Part shown: positions 8,420-16,885 of the stretch, piece after piece
Layout: each line of letters starts with the position of its first letter
Position numbering within the stretch: the first letter of the stretch is position 1
Origin: JBCBJX01 sp964342855
GTDB taxonomy: Bacteria; Pseudomonadota; Alphaproteobacteria; Caulobacterales; Parvularculaceae
Assembly: GCA_964342855.1 (NCBI GenBank)
Contig: CAYFIB010000005.1
Coordinates: forward strand, 59,710 to 123,709
Direction of reading: 5' to 3'
DNA: 64,000 nucleotides
The notes under the pieces: model-generated
What the model was told of the DNA's origin: nothing
Databases searched by the model: none
Seen by the model: the letters and a program-made list of their open reading frames with translations, nothing else
Position numbers and translations under genes: made by a program

Positions 8420-9685
8420 TTATTCGGCGGGCTGCGCGGTGCCGGCGGCGGACGCTTTGGCGGCGTTGCGCTCCAGCACGGCGTCGGCGATCGATTTCGG
8501 CCGATCAAGCGGTTTCTCGACGATGCCGAGAAGCGGCAGGATCACCAGGAAGTAGGCGAAGTAATAGAGCATCGCGGCGCGCGCGCCCCACACGTAGGCG
8601 CCTTCCGCCGGTTGGCCGCCGAGCCAGCCGAGAACGCAGCAGACCACCACGAAGATGAGGAAGAACTGGCGCGCGACCGGGCGGAACTTCAGCGAACGGA
8701 CCTTGGAGGTGTCGAGCCACGGCAGGACGAACAGGACCGCGATGGCGCCGAACATGGCGATGACGCCGCCGAGCTTGTCCGGCACCGCGCGCAGGATCGC
8801 GTAGAACGGCAGGAAGTACCATTCCGGAACGATGTGCGCCGGCGTCGAAAGCGGGTTCGCCTTGATGTAGTTGTCCGGGTGGCCGAGGGCGTTCGGCTGG
8901 AAGAAGAGGAAGGCCGCGAAGAGCGTCAGGAACGCCGCGATCGCGAAGCCGTCCTTCACCGTGTAGTACGGGTGGAACGGCACGGTGTCGCGCTCGGACT
9001 TCACGTCGAGACCGAGCGGGTTGTTGTTCCCCGGCACGTGCAGCGCCCAGACGTGCAGCACCACCACCCCGAAGATCACGAACGGAATGAGGTAGTGCAG
9101 CGAGAAGAAGCGGTTGAGCGTCGCGTTGTCGACCGCGAAGCCGCCCCAGAGCAGCGTCACGATGGAATCGCCGACCAGCGGGATCGCCGAGAAAAGGTTG
9201 GTGATGACGGTCGCGCCCCAGAAGGACATCTGACCCCACGGCAGCACGTAGCCCATGAACGCGGCGGCCATCATCAGGAGGAAGATGACGACGCCGAGGA
9301 TCCACAGAACCTCGCGCGGCTCCTTGTAGGAGCCGTAATAGAGCCCGCGGAACATGTGGATGTAGACGGCGATGAAGAACATCGAGGCGCCGTTGGCGTG
9401 CATGTAGCGGATAAGCCAGCCGTAGTTCACATCGCGCATGATGTGCTCGACGCTTTCGAAGGCGTAGTCGACATGCGGCGTGTAGTGCATGGCGAGCACG
9501 ATGCCCGACACGATCTGCACGATGAGGATCACCGCGGCGATGCCGCCGAAGGTGTACCAGTAATTGAGGTTCTTCGGCGTCGGGAAATCGATGAACGAGT
9601 CGTATCCCAGACGGACGATCGGCAGGCGGGCGTCGAGCCAGCGCTCGACGGCGGTGCCGGGTTTGTAGGTGCTTTCGTGAGCCAT
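8420..9685 (-). CDS. petB: Cytochrome b of the bc1 complex
   Basis: 421 residues, with about eight TM helices. Typical segments are GIVLAMHYTPHVDYAF and WLIRYMHANGASMFF (heme-ligand helix B), the Qo-site region FMGYVLPWGQMSFWGATV, and PEWYFLPFYAILR (the PEWY motif of the ubiquinol oxidation site). Cytochrome b carries hemes bL and bH and both quinone sites. The gene sits 20 bases after petA and 14 bases before petC in one operon. The family match is unambiguous. Confidence 0.97.
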   Translation of the reverse strand: MAHESTYKPGTAVERWLDARLPIVRLGYDSFIDFPTPKNLNYWYTFGGIAAVILIVQIVSGIVLAMHYTPHVDYAFESVEHIMRDVNYGWLIRYMHANGASMFFIAVYIHMFRGLYYGSYKEPREVLWILGVVIFLLMMAAAFMGYVLPWGQMSFWGATVITNLFSAIPLVGDSIVTLLWGGFAVDNATLNRFFSLHYLIPFVIFGVVVLHVWALHVPGNNNPLGLDVKSERDTVPFHPYYTVKDGFAIAAFLTLFAAFLFFQPNALGHPDNYIKANPLSTPAHIVPEWYFLPFYAILRAVPDKLGGVIAMFGAIAVLFVLPWLDTSKVRSLKFRPVARQFFLIFVVVCCVLGWLGGQPAEGAYVWGARAAMLYYFAYFLVILPLLGIVEKPLDRPKSIADAVLERNAAKASAAGTAQPAE

Positions 9686-9705
9686 TTTCTCAGCCTCTCC
9701 CTGCG

Positions 9706-10296
9706 TCAGCCGATTTTGATCGTCGTGTCGGACAGGAACGCGTACGGCGGAACCGGCAGGTTCTCCGGCGCCGGGCCTTTGCGGATGCGGCCGGCGATAT
9801 CGTAGTGCGAGCCGTGGCAGGGGCAGAACCAGCCGTCATAATCGCCGCGAACTTCGCCCTGCGCGGTGCCGAGCGGAATGCAGCCGAGGTGCGTGCAGAC
9901 GCCGACCAGGACGAGCCATTCCGGACGCGCCTGACCGTCGGCGGCGGTGACGCGGGCGTTGTCGGACGCGTCGGCGCCTTCGTCGTTCGCGTTGCGCGAG
10001 GCCTTGTCTTTCAGGGCGCTGATGGCGACGCCTTCGGCTTCCTTGATCTCGTCTTCCGTGCGGCGGCGGATGAAGACCGGCTTGCCGCGCCACATGACCT
10101 TGATGGCCTGCCCGACTTCAATGCCCGAGATATCGACCTCTTTCGAGGCGAGCGCGCGCACGCTGGCGTCGGGGTTCAACTGGTCGATGAACGGCCACGC
10201 CACGGCGGCGGCGCCGAGGCCGGTCGTGCCGACCGCCAGCAAGTGAATGAAATCGCGACGGGTCGGCTCGTCTTCGGAATGGGTGGTCGCGGCCAT
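9706..10296 (-). CDS. petA: Ubiquinol-cytochrome c reductase, Rieske iron-sulfur subunit
   Basis: 196 residues from the ATG at 10296; the frame stays open far upstream to 11088 but that is antisense to other genes. A Tat-like motif (TRRDFIHLLAVGTTGLGAAAVAWPF, residues about 12-36 in part) forms the uncleaved N-terminal anchor. The 2Fe-2S ligands are in CTHLGC and CPCHGSHYD. This subunit moves an electron from ubiquinol to cytochrome c1. It is the first gene of petABC; the promoter must lie in the 190-bp gap shared with the divergent trmL. Confidence 0.96.
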   Translation of the reverse strand: MAATTHSEDEPTRRDFIHLLAVGTTGLGAAAVAWPFIDQLNPDASVRALASKEVDISGIEVGQAIKVMWRGKPVFIRRRTEDEIKEAEGVAISALKDKASRNANDEGADASDNARVTAADGQARPEWLVLVGVCTHLGCIPLGTAQGEVRGDYDGWFCPCHGSHYDIAGRIRKGPAPENLPVPPYAFLSDTTIKIG

Positions 10297-10485
10297 GAGT
10301 TCGCCTCTTACCCTGTAGCGCCCGGATTGCGGCGCGAGGAAACGTCGAATGCGCAGCGGCGCGCCCGCGGGCGTCCGCTTGCAGATTGGCGGGTTCTCTG
10401 CCACGCCCGTTCGCGCTTGTCCAAGCGCCCTCTTGCGGCTTGACGCCGCAAGAGAAAAACCCGCGCCCGGACTGGGATCCACGCC

Positions 10486-10944
10486 ATGCGCCTCGCTCTC
10501 TTCGAACCGGAAATCGCCGGCAATGTCGGCGCAGCGATTCGCGTCGCAGCGTGTTTCGGCGCCGCGCTCGACGTGATCGAGCCGTGCGGCTTCCCCGCTT
10601 CCGACCGGTCGCTGCGCCGCGCCGCCATGGATTACGCCGATGGGCTGGAGCTGACACTCCACGCGGATTGGGCCGCGTTCAACGCCGCGCGCCGCGCCGA
10701 AGGGCGCCGACTGGCGCTGCTCACGACCCGCGCCGAGGCGAGCGTTTACGAGATGGACTGGCGCGAGGACGACATCCTGCTCATCGGCCGCGAAAGCGCG
10801 GGCGCGCCAGCGGAGGTCCACGCCGCCGCCGACACACGCGTACGCATCGCCATGGCGCCCGGCGCGCGCTCCCTCAACATGGCGGTCGCCGCGGCTGTCG
10901 CCCTCGCTGAAGCCCGTCGGCGCCTCGGGTTTCCCCCAACTTGA
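10486..10944 (+). CDS. trmL: tRNA (cytidine(34)-2'-O)-methyltransferase
   Basis: 152 residues, the usual size for the SPOUT methyltransferase TrmL. Recognisable blocks are LFEPEIAGNVGAAIRVAACFG at the start, RRAAMDYADG, DDILLIGRESAGAP, and the trefoil-knot closing segment IAMAPGARSLNMAVAAAVALAE, which binds S-adenosylmethionine. The enzyme methylates the wobble-base ribose of tRNA-Leu isoacceptors. It diverges from petA and is 55 bases upstream of hemF on the same strand. Confidence 0.92.
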   Translation: MRLALFEPEIAGNVGAAIRVAACFGAALDVIEPCGFPASDRSLRRAAMDYADGLELTLHADWAAFNAARRAEGRRLALLTTRAEASVYEMDWREDDILLIGRESAGAPAEVHAAADTRVRIAMAPGARSLNMAVAAAVALAEARRRLGFPPT

Positions 10945-10999
10945 ACTTCGAGACGGACGGCGGATGTTCGCCGGGAACAATCTGAGAAGGAGGTCCCGC

Positions 11000-11872
11000 G
11001 TGACCGAAGACGCGATGGACGCGCGCAAGGAGCGCGCATCAACCTGGTTCCGGCAGCTGCGCGACGACATCGCGGAGGGCTTCAACACCCTCGAGCGCGA
11101 GGCCGGGCCGCTCTACGCCGACCGCGAGCCGGGGATGACGGAGATTACGCCATGGTCGCGCGGCGAAGGTCAGGGCGGCGGCGAAATGGGCGTCCTGCGC
11201 GGGCGCGTGTTCGAAAAAGCGGCCGTCCATATCTCGACCGTGTTCGGCGAGTTTTCGCCGGAATTCGCCAAGCAGATCCCGGGCGCCGACGAAGACCCGC
11301 GCTTCTGGGCCTCGGGCATCTCGCTCATCGCCCACCCGCGCAACCCGCACGCGCCGGCGGCCCACATGAACACGCGGATGATCGTCACGACGAAATGCTG
11401 GTTCGGCGGTGGCGGCGATCTCAACCCGATGATGGACCGCTATCGGACGGACGACCACGAAGACACCCTCGCCTTCCACGCGCCCTATAAGGACGCCTGC
11501 GACGCGGCGGACGCCGACTACTATCCGAAATTCAAGGCGTGGGCGGATGAATACTTCTTCAACCATCATCGCGGCGAGGCGCGCGGCGTCGGCGGGATTT
11601 TCTACGACCGCCACGACAGCGGAGACTGGGAAGCGGATTTCGCCTTCACCCAAAATGTGGGTCGGGCCTTCTGGAAAGCCTATGAGCCGGTGATGCGTCG
11701 GCGCATGGATATGCCGTGGACCGAGGACGAGCGCGAGGAGCAGCTGATCCGGCGCGGGCGCTATGCGGAATTCAACCTCCTCTACGATCGCGGCACGCAG
11801 TTCGGCCTGAAGACCGGCGGCAATGTGGAGGCGATCCTCTCCTCGCTTCCCCCGGAAGCGAAGTGGCCGTGA
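11000..11872 (+). CDS. hemF: Oxygen-dependent coproporphyrinogen III oxidase
   Basis: 290 residues from a GTG at 11000, chosen because AAGGAGG stands six bases upstream; an ATG at 10964 would add twelve unconserved residues and lose the Shine-Dalgarno. Family blocks are present: WSRGEGQGGGEMGVLRGRVFEKA, GISLIAHPRNPHAPAAHMNTR, WFGGGGDLNP, GGIFYDR and the C-terminal YDRGTQFGLKTGGN followed by LSSLPPEAKW. HemF converts coproporphyrinogen III to protoporphyrinogen IX with O2, a step of aerobic heme synthesis. Proximity to the bc1 operon fits heme demand, but they are separate transcripts. Confidence 0.95.
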   Translation: MTEDAMDARKERASTWFRQLRDDIAEGFNTLEREAGPLYADREPGMTEITPWSRGEGQGGGEMGVLRGRVFEKAAVHISTVFGEFSPEFAKQIPGADEDPRFWASGISLIAHPRNPHAPAAHMNTRMIVTTKCWFGGGGDLNPMMDRYRTDDHEDTLAFHAPYKDACDAADADYYPKFKAWADEYFFNHHRGEARGVGGIFYDRHDSGDWEADFAFTQNVGRAFWKAYEPVMRRRMDMPWTEDEREEQLIRRGRYAEFNLLYDRGTQFGLKTGGNVEAILSSLPPEAKWP

Positions 11873-11913
11873 GGGTAAACTCAAGCCATTCGCCGGCGAT
11901 CAGTTGAAGAAAC

Positions 11914-12023
11914 GCGTCATCCCGGAAACGGCGCAGCCGTTATCCGGGACCCAGGGTGTCGGGTCATGGCGCTCGCGGCTCTGGATCCCGGGTCTCGCTT
12001 CGCTCGCCCGGGAAGACGGCTAA
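11914..12023. repeat. Dispersed palindromic intergenic element, copy B
   Basis: About 110 bp with ends CGTCATCCCGG and CCCGGGAAGACG, the second slightly decayed from CCGGGATGACG. It includes CCGGGACCCAGG and CTCTGGATCCCGGG segments arranged as two nested hairpins. It matches copies A and C in layout and lies just after hemF. Confidence 0.72.
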
Positions 12024-12035
12024 CGAGTTTTGAAC

Positions 12036-12066
12036 AAAAAAGCCGCGCCCAAGGGCGCGGCTTTTC
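12036..12066 (+). terminator. Terminator, convergent between hemF and the 12.1-kb gene
   Basis: A perfect GCCGCGCCC / GGGCGCGGC stem with an AA loop is flanked by AAAAAA on the left and TTTT on the right, so it can end transcripts from both strands. Confidence 0.9.
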
Positions 12067-12087
12067 TCGTTTCAGAAGCTCGGACGC

Positions 12088-12573
12088 TTACGCGTCGTCG
12101 CCGCGCATGCCGGCGAAGCCCGTGGCCGCCGTCAGCAGGCTGAGGCCGCCGATGGCGCCCATGCCGAAGCCCGGATCGACCACGCCGGCGTTCTGCACGA
12201 AGACGTCGAAGATCGAGACGCCGGTCGCGCCGACGCCGAGGACGCCCGCGAGCAGCGCGAACACCGAGGTGAGACGGCCAAGGAACGGCAGAAGGCCGAG
12301 AAGGCCGAGGATGGCGGCGACGGCCGCGGCGATCGCGGTCGCGGCGTAGGCCTGGCCTTCGAGGCCGTCGGACGGCGCGCAGTCGCCGGTGAACGTCTCC
12401 ATCGTCAGCGAGCCGGAGATGGCGCAGTCGCGCGTCGTCTCAAGCATGCTGGCGGCGGTGTATTCGAGTTGGTCAGTGCCGCGTTTGGCGCTCTCGACGG
12501 TTTCCGTCGACACCGGCAGCGGGAGGAAAAGAAGCGACGCGAGCAGCAGCGCCGGTAGGATAATGCGGATCAT
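12088..12573 (-). CDS. Hypothetical membrane protein
   Basis: 161 residues from the ATG at 12573 with GGGGG eight bases upstream. Residues about 1-22 form a signal/TM segment (IRIILPALLLASLLFLPLPV). A short extracytoplasmic part follows with two cysteines (RDCAISG and FTGDCAPSDG), then three hydrophobic stretches rich in Ala, Gly and Leu. The layout resembles small four-TM proteins of unknown function. No family is recognised. It is convergent with hemF across the terminator at 12036-12066. Confidence 0.7.
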   Translation of the reverse strand: MIRIILPALLLASLLFLPLPVSTETVESAKRGTDQLEYTAASMLETTRDCAISGSLTMETFTGDCAPSDGLEGQAYAATAIAAAVAAILGLLGLLPFLGRLTSVFALLAGVLGVGATGVSIFDVFVQNAGVVDPGFGMGAIGGLSLLTAATGFAGMRGDDA

Positions 12574-12672
12574 GTGGCGAACCCCCAATGGCAGACCCCG
12601 TTGGTCGGCGGGATTTTACCCTTCGTTAACCCGATTTCCAACCGGCGCGCCCGTTGCGCCTAACGGGCGCGC

Positions 12673-14733
12673 CTATCGGTTGCGTGGCGCGGGCGGCGGA
12701 ACTGTCTTCCAACCCTTCGCCGCGTAGAGCTCGGCCTGGTCGTCATAGTGAGGACTGTCGGGCCGACCGACCGCCGCGCCGTATTGGTGGATGGTGCGGA
12801 CCTTCTGCGTCCCGTCCGCCTCCCATTCGACGAAGGCCATGAAGCCGTCGCCGAAATTCGCGCAGAGCGTGTCGCCGGTGATTTCCCAACGGAGCGCGCG
12901 GAGAAGATCAGGCCCGCCCTCGATGGCGACGTCGACATCGCCCCGGCGGTGGCGAACGGCCTCCTCGAAGGTCGGATCAAGCCGTCCGAAGATCTCCCGC
13001 ACGCGCCGGGCGCGATTTTTCACGGTCGGGACGAAATCCGGGCGCGGATAGCCGTAATGGTCCGCCGTGCCGAAGGGGGTGTAGATCGTCATGGCGAGGA
13101 TCGCGCCGCGGCTCTCCTTCCCTCCGGTGAAGTCATAGTCCGCGAGCACCGCGGCGATCTCTTCAAGCTCCGGATCGCTTTTCGCCTCCTCGATGATCCG
13201 CGCGACGGCGGCGCGCATTCCGTGATTTTCCGAGTACGTGATGTCGAACTTCACCGCTTCCAGCTCTTCCGGCGAGATGGGCGCGGCGGTGGAGAGCAGT
13301 TCAACCGCGCGTAAGGAGCGGTTGGTGCGGGTCGTCGTCGGCTCGACGCCGATATTGGCGGGAAAGTCCGCCGGGTCGAGATCATCGTCCGGGTGCGTTG
13401 CGGAGAACGGCGTCGAGTTGGCCGAATAGACCCAGCCGGACGGCGGATCGATCACCTGCGGGTTTTCGCTGGTCGGGCGGAGGCCATCCCAGAGCATCGC
13501 CGGGTCGTCCCCCGGCGCGCAGCCCTTCCCGTCCCAGTTCTCCGGTCGCTTTGGCAGGGCGGCGTTATAGAAGAAGCCGATCTTCCCTGACCGGTCGGCG
13601 ACGATGTAGTTGAAGGACGCGAAGCCGCGGAGCGTCATGGCCTCCAGAAACTCATCGACCGAGCGGGACTTACCGAGGCGGTAGAACTGCTCCGCCGCCC
13701 GCACCGTCCCCTTGGCGTAGGCGATGGCGACCGACCCCGCGGGCGTCTCAAACACCGGACCGTGGACGGAATAACGGATCGTGCGGCCCACGGGCAGCGT
13801 CAGCGGCCCGAACTTAACTTTCAGCGTGACGCGCTTGTCTTCGAAGTCCCGCCAGTCGCCATCGAAATAGTACTGATCCTTGTGCGCCTCATCGACGACG
13901 AGCCGGTAGTGGTCGACGAGATCCGGCCGGTTCACGGTCGCGGCGAAAGCGAAGTCCGGATTGTAGCCGACCAGCGGAAACGGCGCGCCCGCGAACGTGC
14001 CGCCGCCAAGCGCCCAGCCCTCCCCGCTTTCGATGCGCGCTTCGTACCACGCCAGCGGGCCGTCATAGGGCTGGTGGGAATTGACGATCAGCATGGTCGA
14101 TCCGTCGTCGGAGCCTTTCGGCGAGACGGCGAAGCCGTTGGAGCCCTTCGGCTGGACGTCCGCCATCGCCTCGCGCGTCACCGGCGCGGCGCATGGATCG
14201 TAATAGCCCTCGACCAGCTGGCCGATCTCATCATCGAGGCCGTAAAAGAGCGGCGAGGTGAGGACGAACCCGCCGGCGACATCGCGGCCGGTCACCGGCC
14301 AAGGGCCGGGTTTTCTCTCTTTCGGGTTCGCGAGGGCGTAGGCGTTGAGGCCGTCCGCATACCCCTGCAGCACGGCCTTGAATGTCTCGGGCACGTCCTC
14401 GTCATAGCGGGCGAGCGTTCCTTCGACATCGGTGAGCGCGTGAAAATAGTCCGAGATCGCCCCGTCTTTTCCGGCGAGGCGCCCGGCCATGCCCTTCGCG
14501 GCGAACACCACGGACTGGATATTGGCGAAATCATCCTGAGCGTGAGCGACGGCGAAGCCGTAGGCGGCGTCCGCGTCGGTCACGCCGCTGGAGGTGGGAA
14601 CGCCCCATTCGTCGCGCGTCACGTCATAATCGTAGATCGGCGCCGCCTCGACCGCCTGCTTCAGCGCCCGTTCCTCGCCGCCGCACGCCGCCGCCATCAG
14701 CGCCAGAGCGCCCGCCCCCGCCAGTTTCCGCAT
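12673..14733 (-). CDS. Penicillin acylase family (Ntn-hydrolase) lipoprotein
   Basis: 686 residues with GGAGG upstream. A lipoprotein signal ends LMAAAC (Cys17). The alpha region includes YDVTRDEWGVPTSSG and QDDFANIQSVVFAAKG. The nucleophile is Ser198 in QPKGSNGFAVSP, where the precursor would cleave itself to expose Ser at the beta-chain N-terminus. Later blocks are NSHQPYDGPLAWYEARI, FNYIVADRSGKIGFFYNAALP and NRSLRAVELL. Family members hydrolyse amides of penicillins, acyl-homoserine lactones or glutaryl compounds, so quorum quenching is possible but not shown. It follows panB in the same direction with a 73-base gap. Confidence 0.9.
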   Translation of the reverse strand: MRKLAGAGALALMAAACGGEERALKQAVEAAPIYDYDVTRDEWGVPTSSGVTDADAAYGFAVAHAQDDFANIQSVVFAAKGMAGRLAGKDGAISDYFHALTDVEGTLARYDEDVPETFKAVLQGYADGLNAYALANPKERKPGPWPVTGRDVAGGFVLTSPLFYGLDDEIGQLVEGYYDPCAAPVTREAMADVQPKGSNGFAVSPKGSDDGSTMLIVNSHQPYDGPLAWYEARIESGEGWALGGGTFAGAPFPLVGYNPDFAFAATVNRPDLVDHYRLVVDEAHKDQYYFDGDWRDFEDKRVTLKVKFGPLTLPVGRTIRYSVHGPVFETPAGSVAIAYAKGTVRAAEQFYRLGKSRSVDEFLEAMTLRGFASFNYIVADRSGKIGFFYNAALPKRPENWDGKGCAPGDDPAMLWDGLRPTSENPQVIDPPSGWVYSANSTPFSATHPDDDLDPADFPANIGVEPTTTRTNRSLRAVELLSTAAPISPEELEAVKFDITYSENHGMRAAVARIIEEAKSDPELEEIAAVLADYDFTGGKESRGAILAMTIYTPFGTADHYGYPRPDFVPTVKNRARRVREIFGRLDPTFEEAVRHRRGDVDVAIEGGPDLLRALRWEITGDTLCANFGDGFMAFVEWEADGTQKVRTIHQYGAAVGRPDSPHYDDQAELYAAKGWKTVPPPAPRNR

Positions 14734-14806
14734 CGTTTTCCTCCCGTTTTGGGGGAACGATGCCCGCCGTCGGCGGCGGCGTCCATGGCGGAACGCCGCG
14801 ACCGCC

Positions 14807-15625
14807 TCAGGTATTGAACTTGTACGTGTGCTCCGCCGCCGGGAAGGCCTGCGACTTCACCTCGTCGGCGTAGTCGGCGGCGGCTTCGGAGACGAGGGAT
14901 TTCAGGTCCGCATAACGTTTCACGAATTTCGGCGTCCAGTCGAAGAGGCCGAGCATGTCGTTGGTGACGAGGATCTGGCCGTCGCAGGCGCCCGAGGCGC
15001 CGATGCCGATGGTCGGCGCGGCGACGTGCTCGGAGATGGCGCGCGCGAGCGGTTCGGCGACGCCTTCGATGACGAGCGCGAAGGCGCCCGCATCGTCGGC
15101 GGCTTTCGCTTCGCGCATCACCGCCTCGCGCTCGGCGTCGCTGCGACCGCGGGCCTTGAAGCCACCGGTCGCGTGCACCGCCTGCGGACGAAGGCCCACA
15201 TGGCCCATGACCGGGATGCCGCGATCGGAGAGATAGCGCACCGTCTCCGCGGCGTAGGGCCCTGCTTCGATCTTCACTGCCTGACAGCCGGTCTCGATCA
15301 TGACGCGCGAGGCGCTGGAGAAGGCCTGCTGCGGGCTTCCTTCGTAGGAACCGAACGGAAGATCGACGACGACAAGCGCGGATTTTGCGCCGCGCATCAC
15401 CGCCTGCCCGTGGAGGATCATCATCTCCAGCGTCACGCCGACGGTGGAGGTCAATCCGTGCACCACCATGCCGACGCTGTCGCCGACGAGGAGGAGATCG
15501 CAATGTTCGTCGAGGAGCGCCGCGGTCGGCGCGTCATAGGCGGTGAGGCAGACGACCTTTTCGCCGCCCTTGCGGGCGCGAATGTCGGCCGTGGTGATGC
15601 GGCGGGAGCGAACCTGAGCGGACAT
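14807..15625 (-). CDS. panB: 3-methyl-2-oxobutanoate hydroxymethyltransferase
   Basis: 272 residues from the ATG at 15625, which overlaps the last base of the upstream stop (TGATG). Signature segments are VCLTAYDAPTAALLDEHCDLLLVGDS, VVDLPFGSYEGSP, VKIEAGPYAAETVRYL, MGHVGLRPQAVHATGGFKARG and TIGIGASGACDGQILVTNDMLGL. PanB makes ketopantoate from 2-oxoisovalerate and methylene-tetrahydrofolate, the first committed step to pantothenate and CoA. No panC lies next to it. It is translationally linked to the NnrU-family gene. Confidence 0.96.
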   Translation of the reverse strand: MSAQVRSRRITTADIRARKGGEKVVCLTAYDAPTAALLDEHCDLLLVGDSVGMVVHGLTSTVGVTLEMMILHGQAVMRGAKSALVVVDLPFGSYEGSPQQAFSSASRVMIETGCQAVKIEAGPYAAETVRYLSDRGIPVMGHVGLRPQAVHATGGFKARGRSDAEREAVMREAKAADDAGAFALVIEGVAEPLARAISEHVAAPTIGIGASGACDGQILVTNDMLGLFDWTPKFVKRYADLKSLVSEAAADYADEVKSQAFPAAEHTYKFNT

Positions 15626-16191
15626 CAGCCGACCACCGCCACGCCGATGAGGATCGGGTGCAGATAAACGGCGAAGAGCGCGTACGCGACCGTGCCGACG
15701 GCGGCGGCGATGAAGTCGTTCCGCGCCGGGCCCATACCCGGGCCGACATCGCCGCGGCGTTTCAGGGAGATGCGGTCGAATACCGCCCAGGCGAGAAACG
15801 CCGTGAACAGAATGATCGAGCGCACTTCGCCGTTGGAGAGAAGGTGCGCGACCGCCCAGAGCTTCACCGCCGTCACCATCGGGTGCTTCACCGCGCCCTT
15901 CATTTTGCCGGCCGGCAGATAGGCGGCGACGAGGAGCACGATGGTCGGCCACATGAGGAAGGCGGTCACGTGCGTCAGCCAGAACGGCGCGACATAGAGG
16001 ACGTCCGGCGGCGCCGCACGCCAGCCGATCACGATGAGGACAAACCCGATGATGGAGACCAGCGAAAACGCCCCGCGATAGCCCATGGCGCCGAGACGGG
16101 CGATCAGCGCGGTTCGCGCCTCACGGAATGAGATGAAAACGTGCGCGCCGAGAAAAATCGCGATCCCGGCGATCAGCGGCAAATAGCTCAT
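15625..16191 (-). CDS. NnrU family membrane protein
   Basis: 188 residues with about five TM helices. The opening MSYLPLIAGIAIFLGAHVFIS and the block KHPMVTAVKLWAVAHLLSNGEVRSIILF are the NnrU signature (R/K-H-P then A-H-L-L-x-N-G). NnrU was first linked to nitrite/nitric-oxide reduction and is related to isoprenoid cyclase-like membrane proteins; its activity is not settled. No denitrification gene is nearby. GGAG precedes the start, and the stop shares one base with the panB start. A second NnrU-like gene is at 29196. Confidence 0.88.
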   Translation of the reverse strand: MSYLPLIAGIAIFLGAHVFISFREARTALIARLGAMGYRGAFSLVSIIGFVLIVIGWRAAPPDVLYVAPFWLTHVTAFLMWPTIVLLVAAYLPAGKMKGAVKHPMVTAVKLWAVAHLLSNGEVRSIILFTAFLAWAVFDRISLKRRGDVGPGMGPARNDFIAAAVGTVAYALFAVYLHPILIGVAVVG

Positions 16192-16208
16192 GGAACTCCT
16201 CCCGAAGC

Positions 16209-16736
16209 TCAGTCGCCCTCGAACTCGACGAGGCTGGAGACGGGCACGCCCAGCGCCTCGATTTTCTTCGCGCCGCCGAGATCGGGCAAGTCGATGACGA
16301 AGGTGGCCCCGACGATCTCCGCGCCCGCCCGCTTCAGGAGCGAAATAGCCGCCGCCGCCGTGCCGCCGGTGGCGATGAGGTCGTCGACCAGCAGCACCGT
16401 CTCGCCCGCCTCGATCGCGTCGAGATGGATCTCAATGGTGTCGGTTCCGTATTCGAGATCATAGTCCTGAGCGATGGTCGCGCCCGGCAGCTTGCCCTTC
16501 TTGCGCACCGGAATGAACCCGACCGAGAGCTGGTGGGCGATGGCGCCGCCGAGAATGAAGCCCCGCGCCTCGATGCCCGCGACCTTGTCGATCTTCCGCC
16601 CGGCGAAGGGCTGCACCAGCTCGTCGATCGCCCGGCGGAAGCCGCGGGCGTCGGCGAACAGGGACGTCACGTCGCGGAACTGGATGCCCGGCTTCGGGTA
16701 GTCGGGAATGGTGCGGATGACGGACTTCAGATCCAT
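16209..16736 (-). CDS. apt: Adenine phosphoribosyltransferase
   Basis: 175 residues. The PRPP-binding motif is VLLVDDLIATGGTAAAA; the start LKSVIRTIPDYPKPGIQFRDVTSLFAD and GIEARGFILGGAIAHQL are the other diagnostic Apt blocks. The enzyme joins adenine and PRPP to AMP in the cytosol, completing salvage of adenine such as that released by MtnP. It heads the apt-nnrU-panB run, with 17 bases to the next gene. Confidence 0.95.
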   Translation of the reverse strand: MDLKSVIRTIPDYPKPGIQFRDVTSLFADARGFRRAIDELVQPFAGRKIDKVAGIEARGFILGGAIAHQLSVGFIPVRKKGKLPGATIAQDYDLEYGTDTIEIHLDAIEAGETVLLVDDLIATGGTAAAAISLLKRAGAEIVGATFVIDLPDLGGAKKIEALGVPVSSLVEFEGD

Positions 16737-16885
16737 GGCGCCGGAGGGCCTCCTTCATATTGCGGCGCGCACCATCGCCGTTGCGCGGCGCCGCGGCAAG
16801 TCGGCCCGCCGTGAAGGCGCCCTATCGCGCGCGGGCTTGTGAAAGCGCGCGGCCGCCTCTCGAATGCAGAAAAAAGGGGTCCGTC

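Noticed and set aside
7503..14817. Very long plus-strand frames opposite the cytochrome bc1 and penicillin-acylase genes (up to 611 codons)
   Set aside because: They are antisense to clear genes, are rich in Arg/His/Asp as expected from GC-rich shadow frames, and show no family motif.
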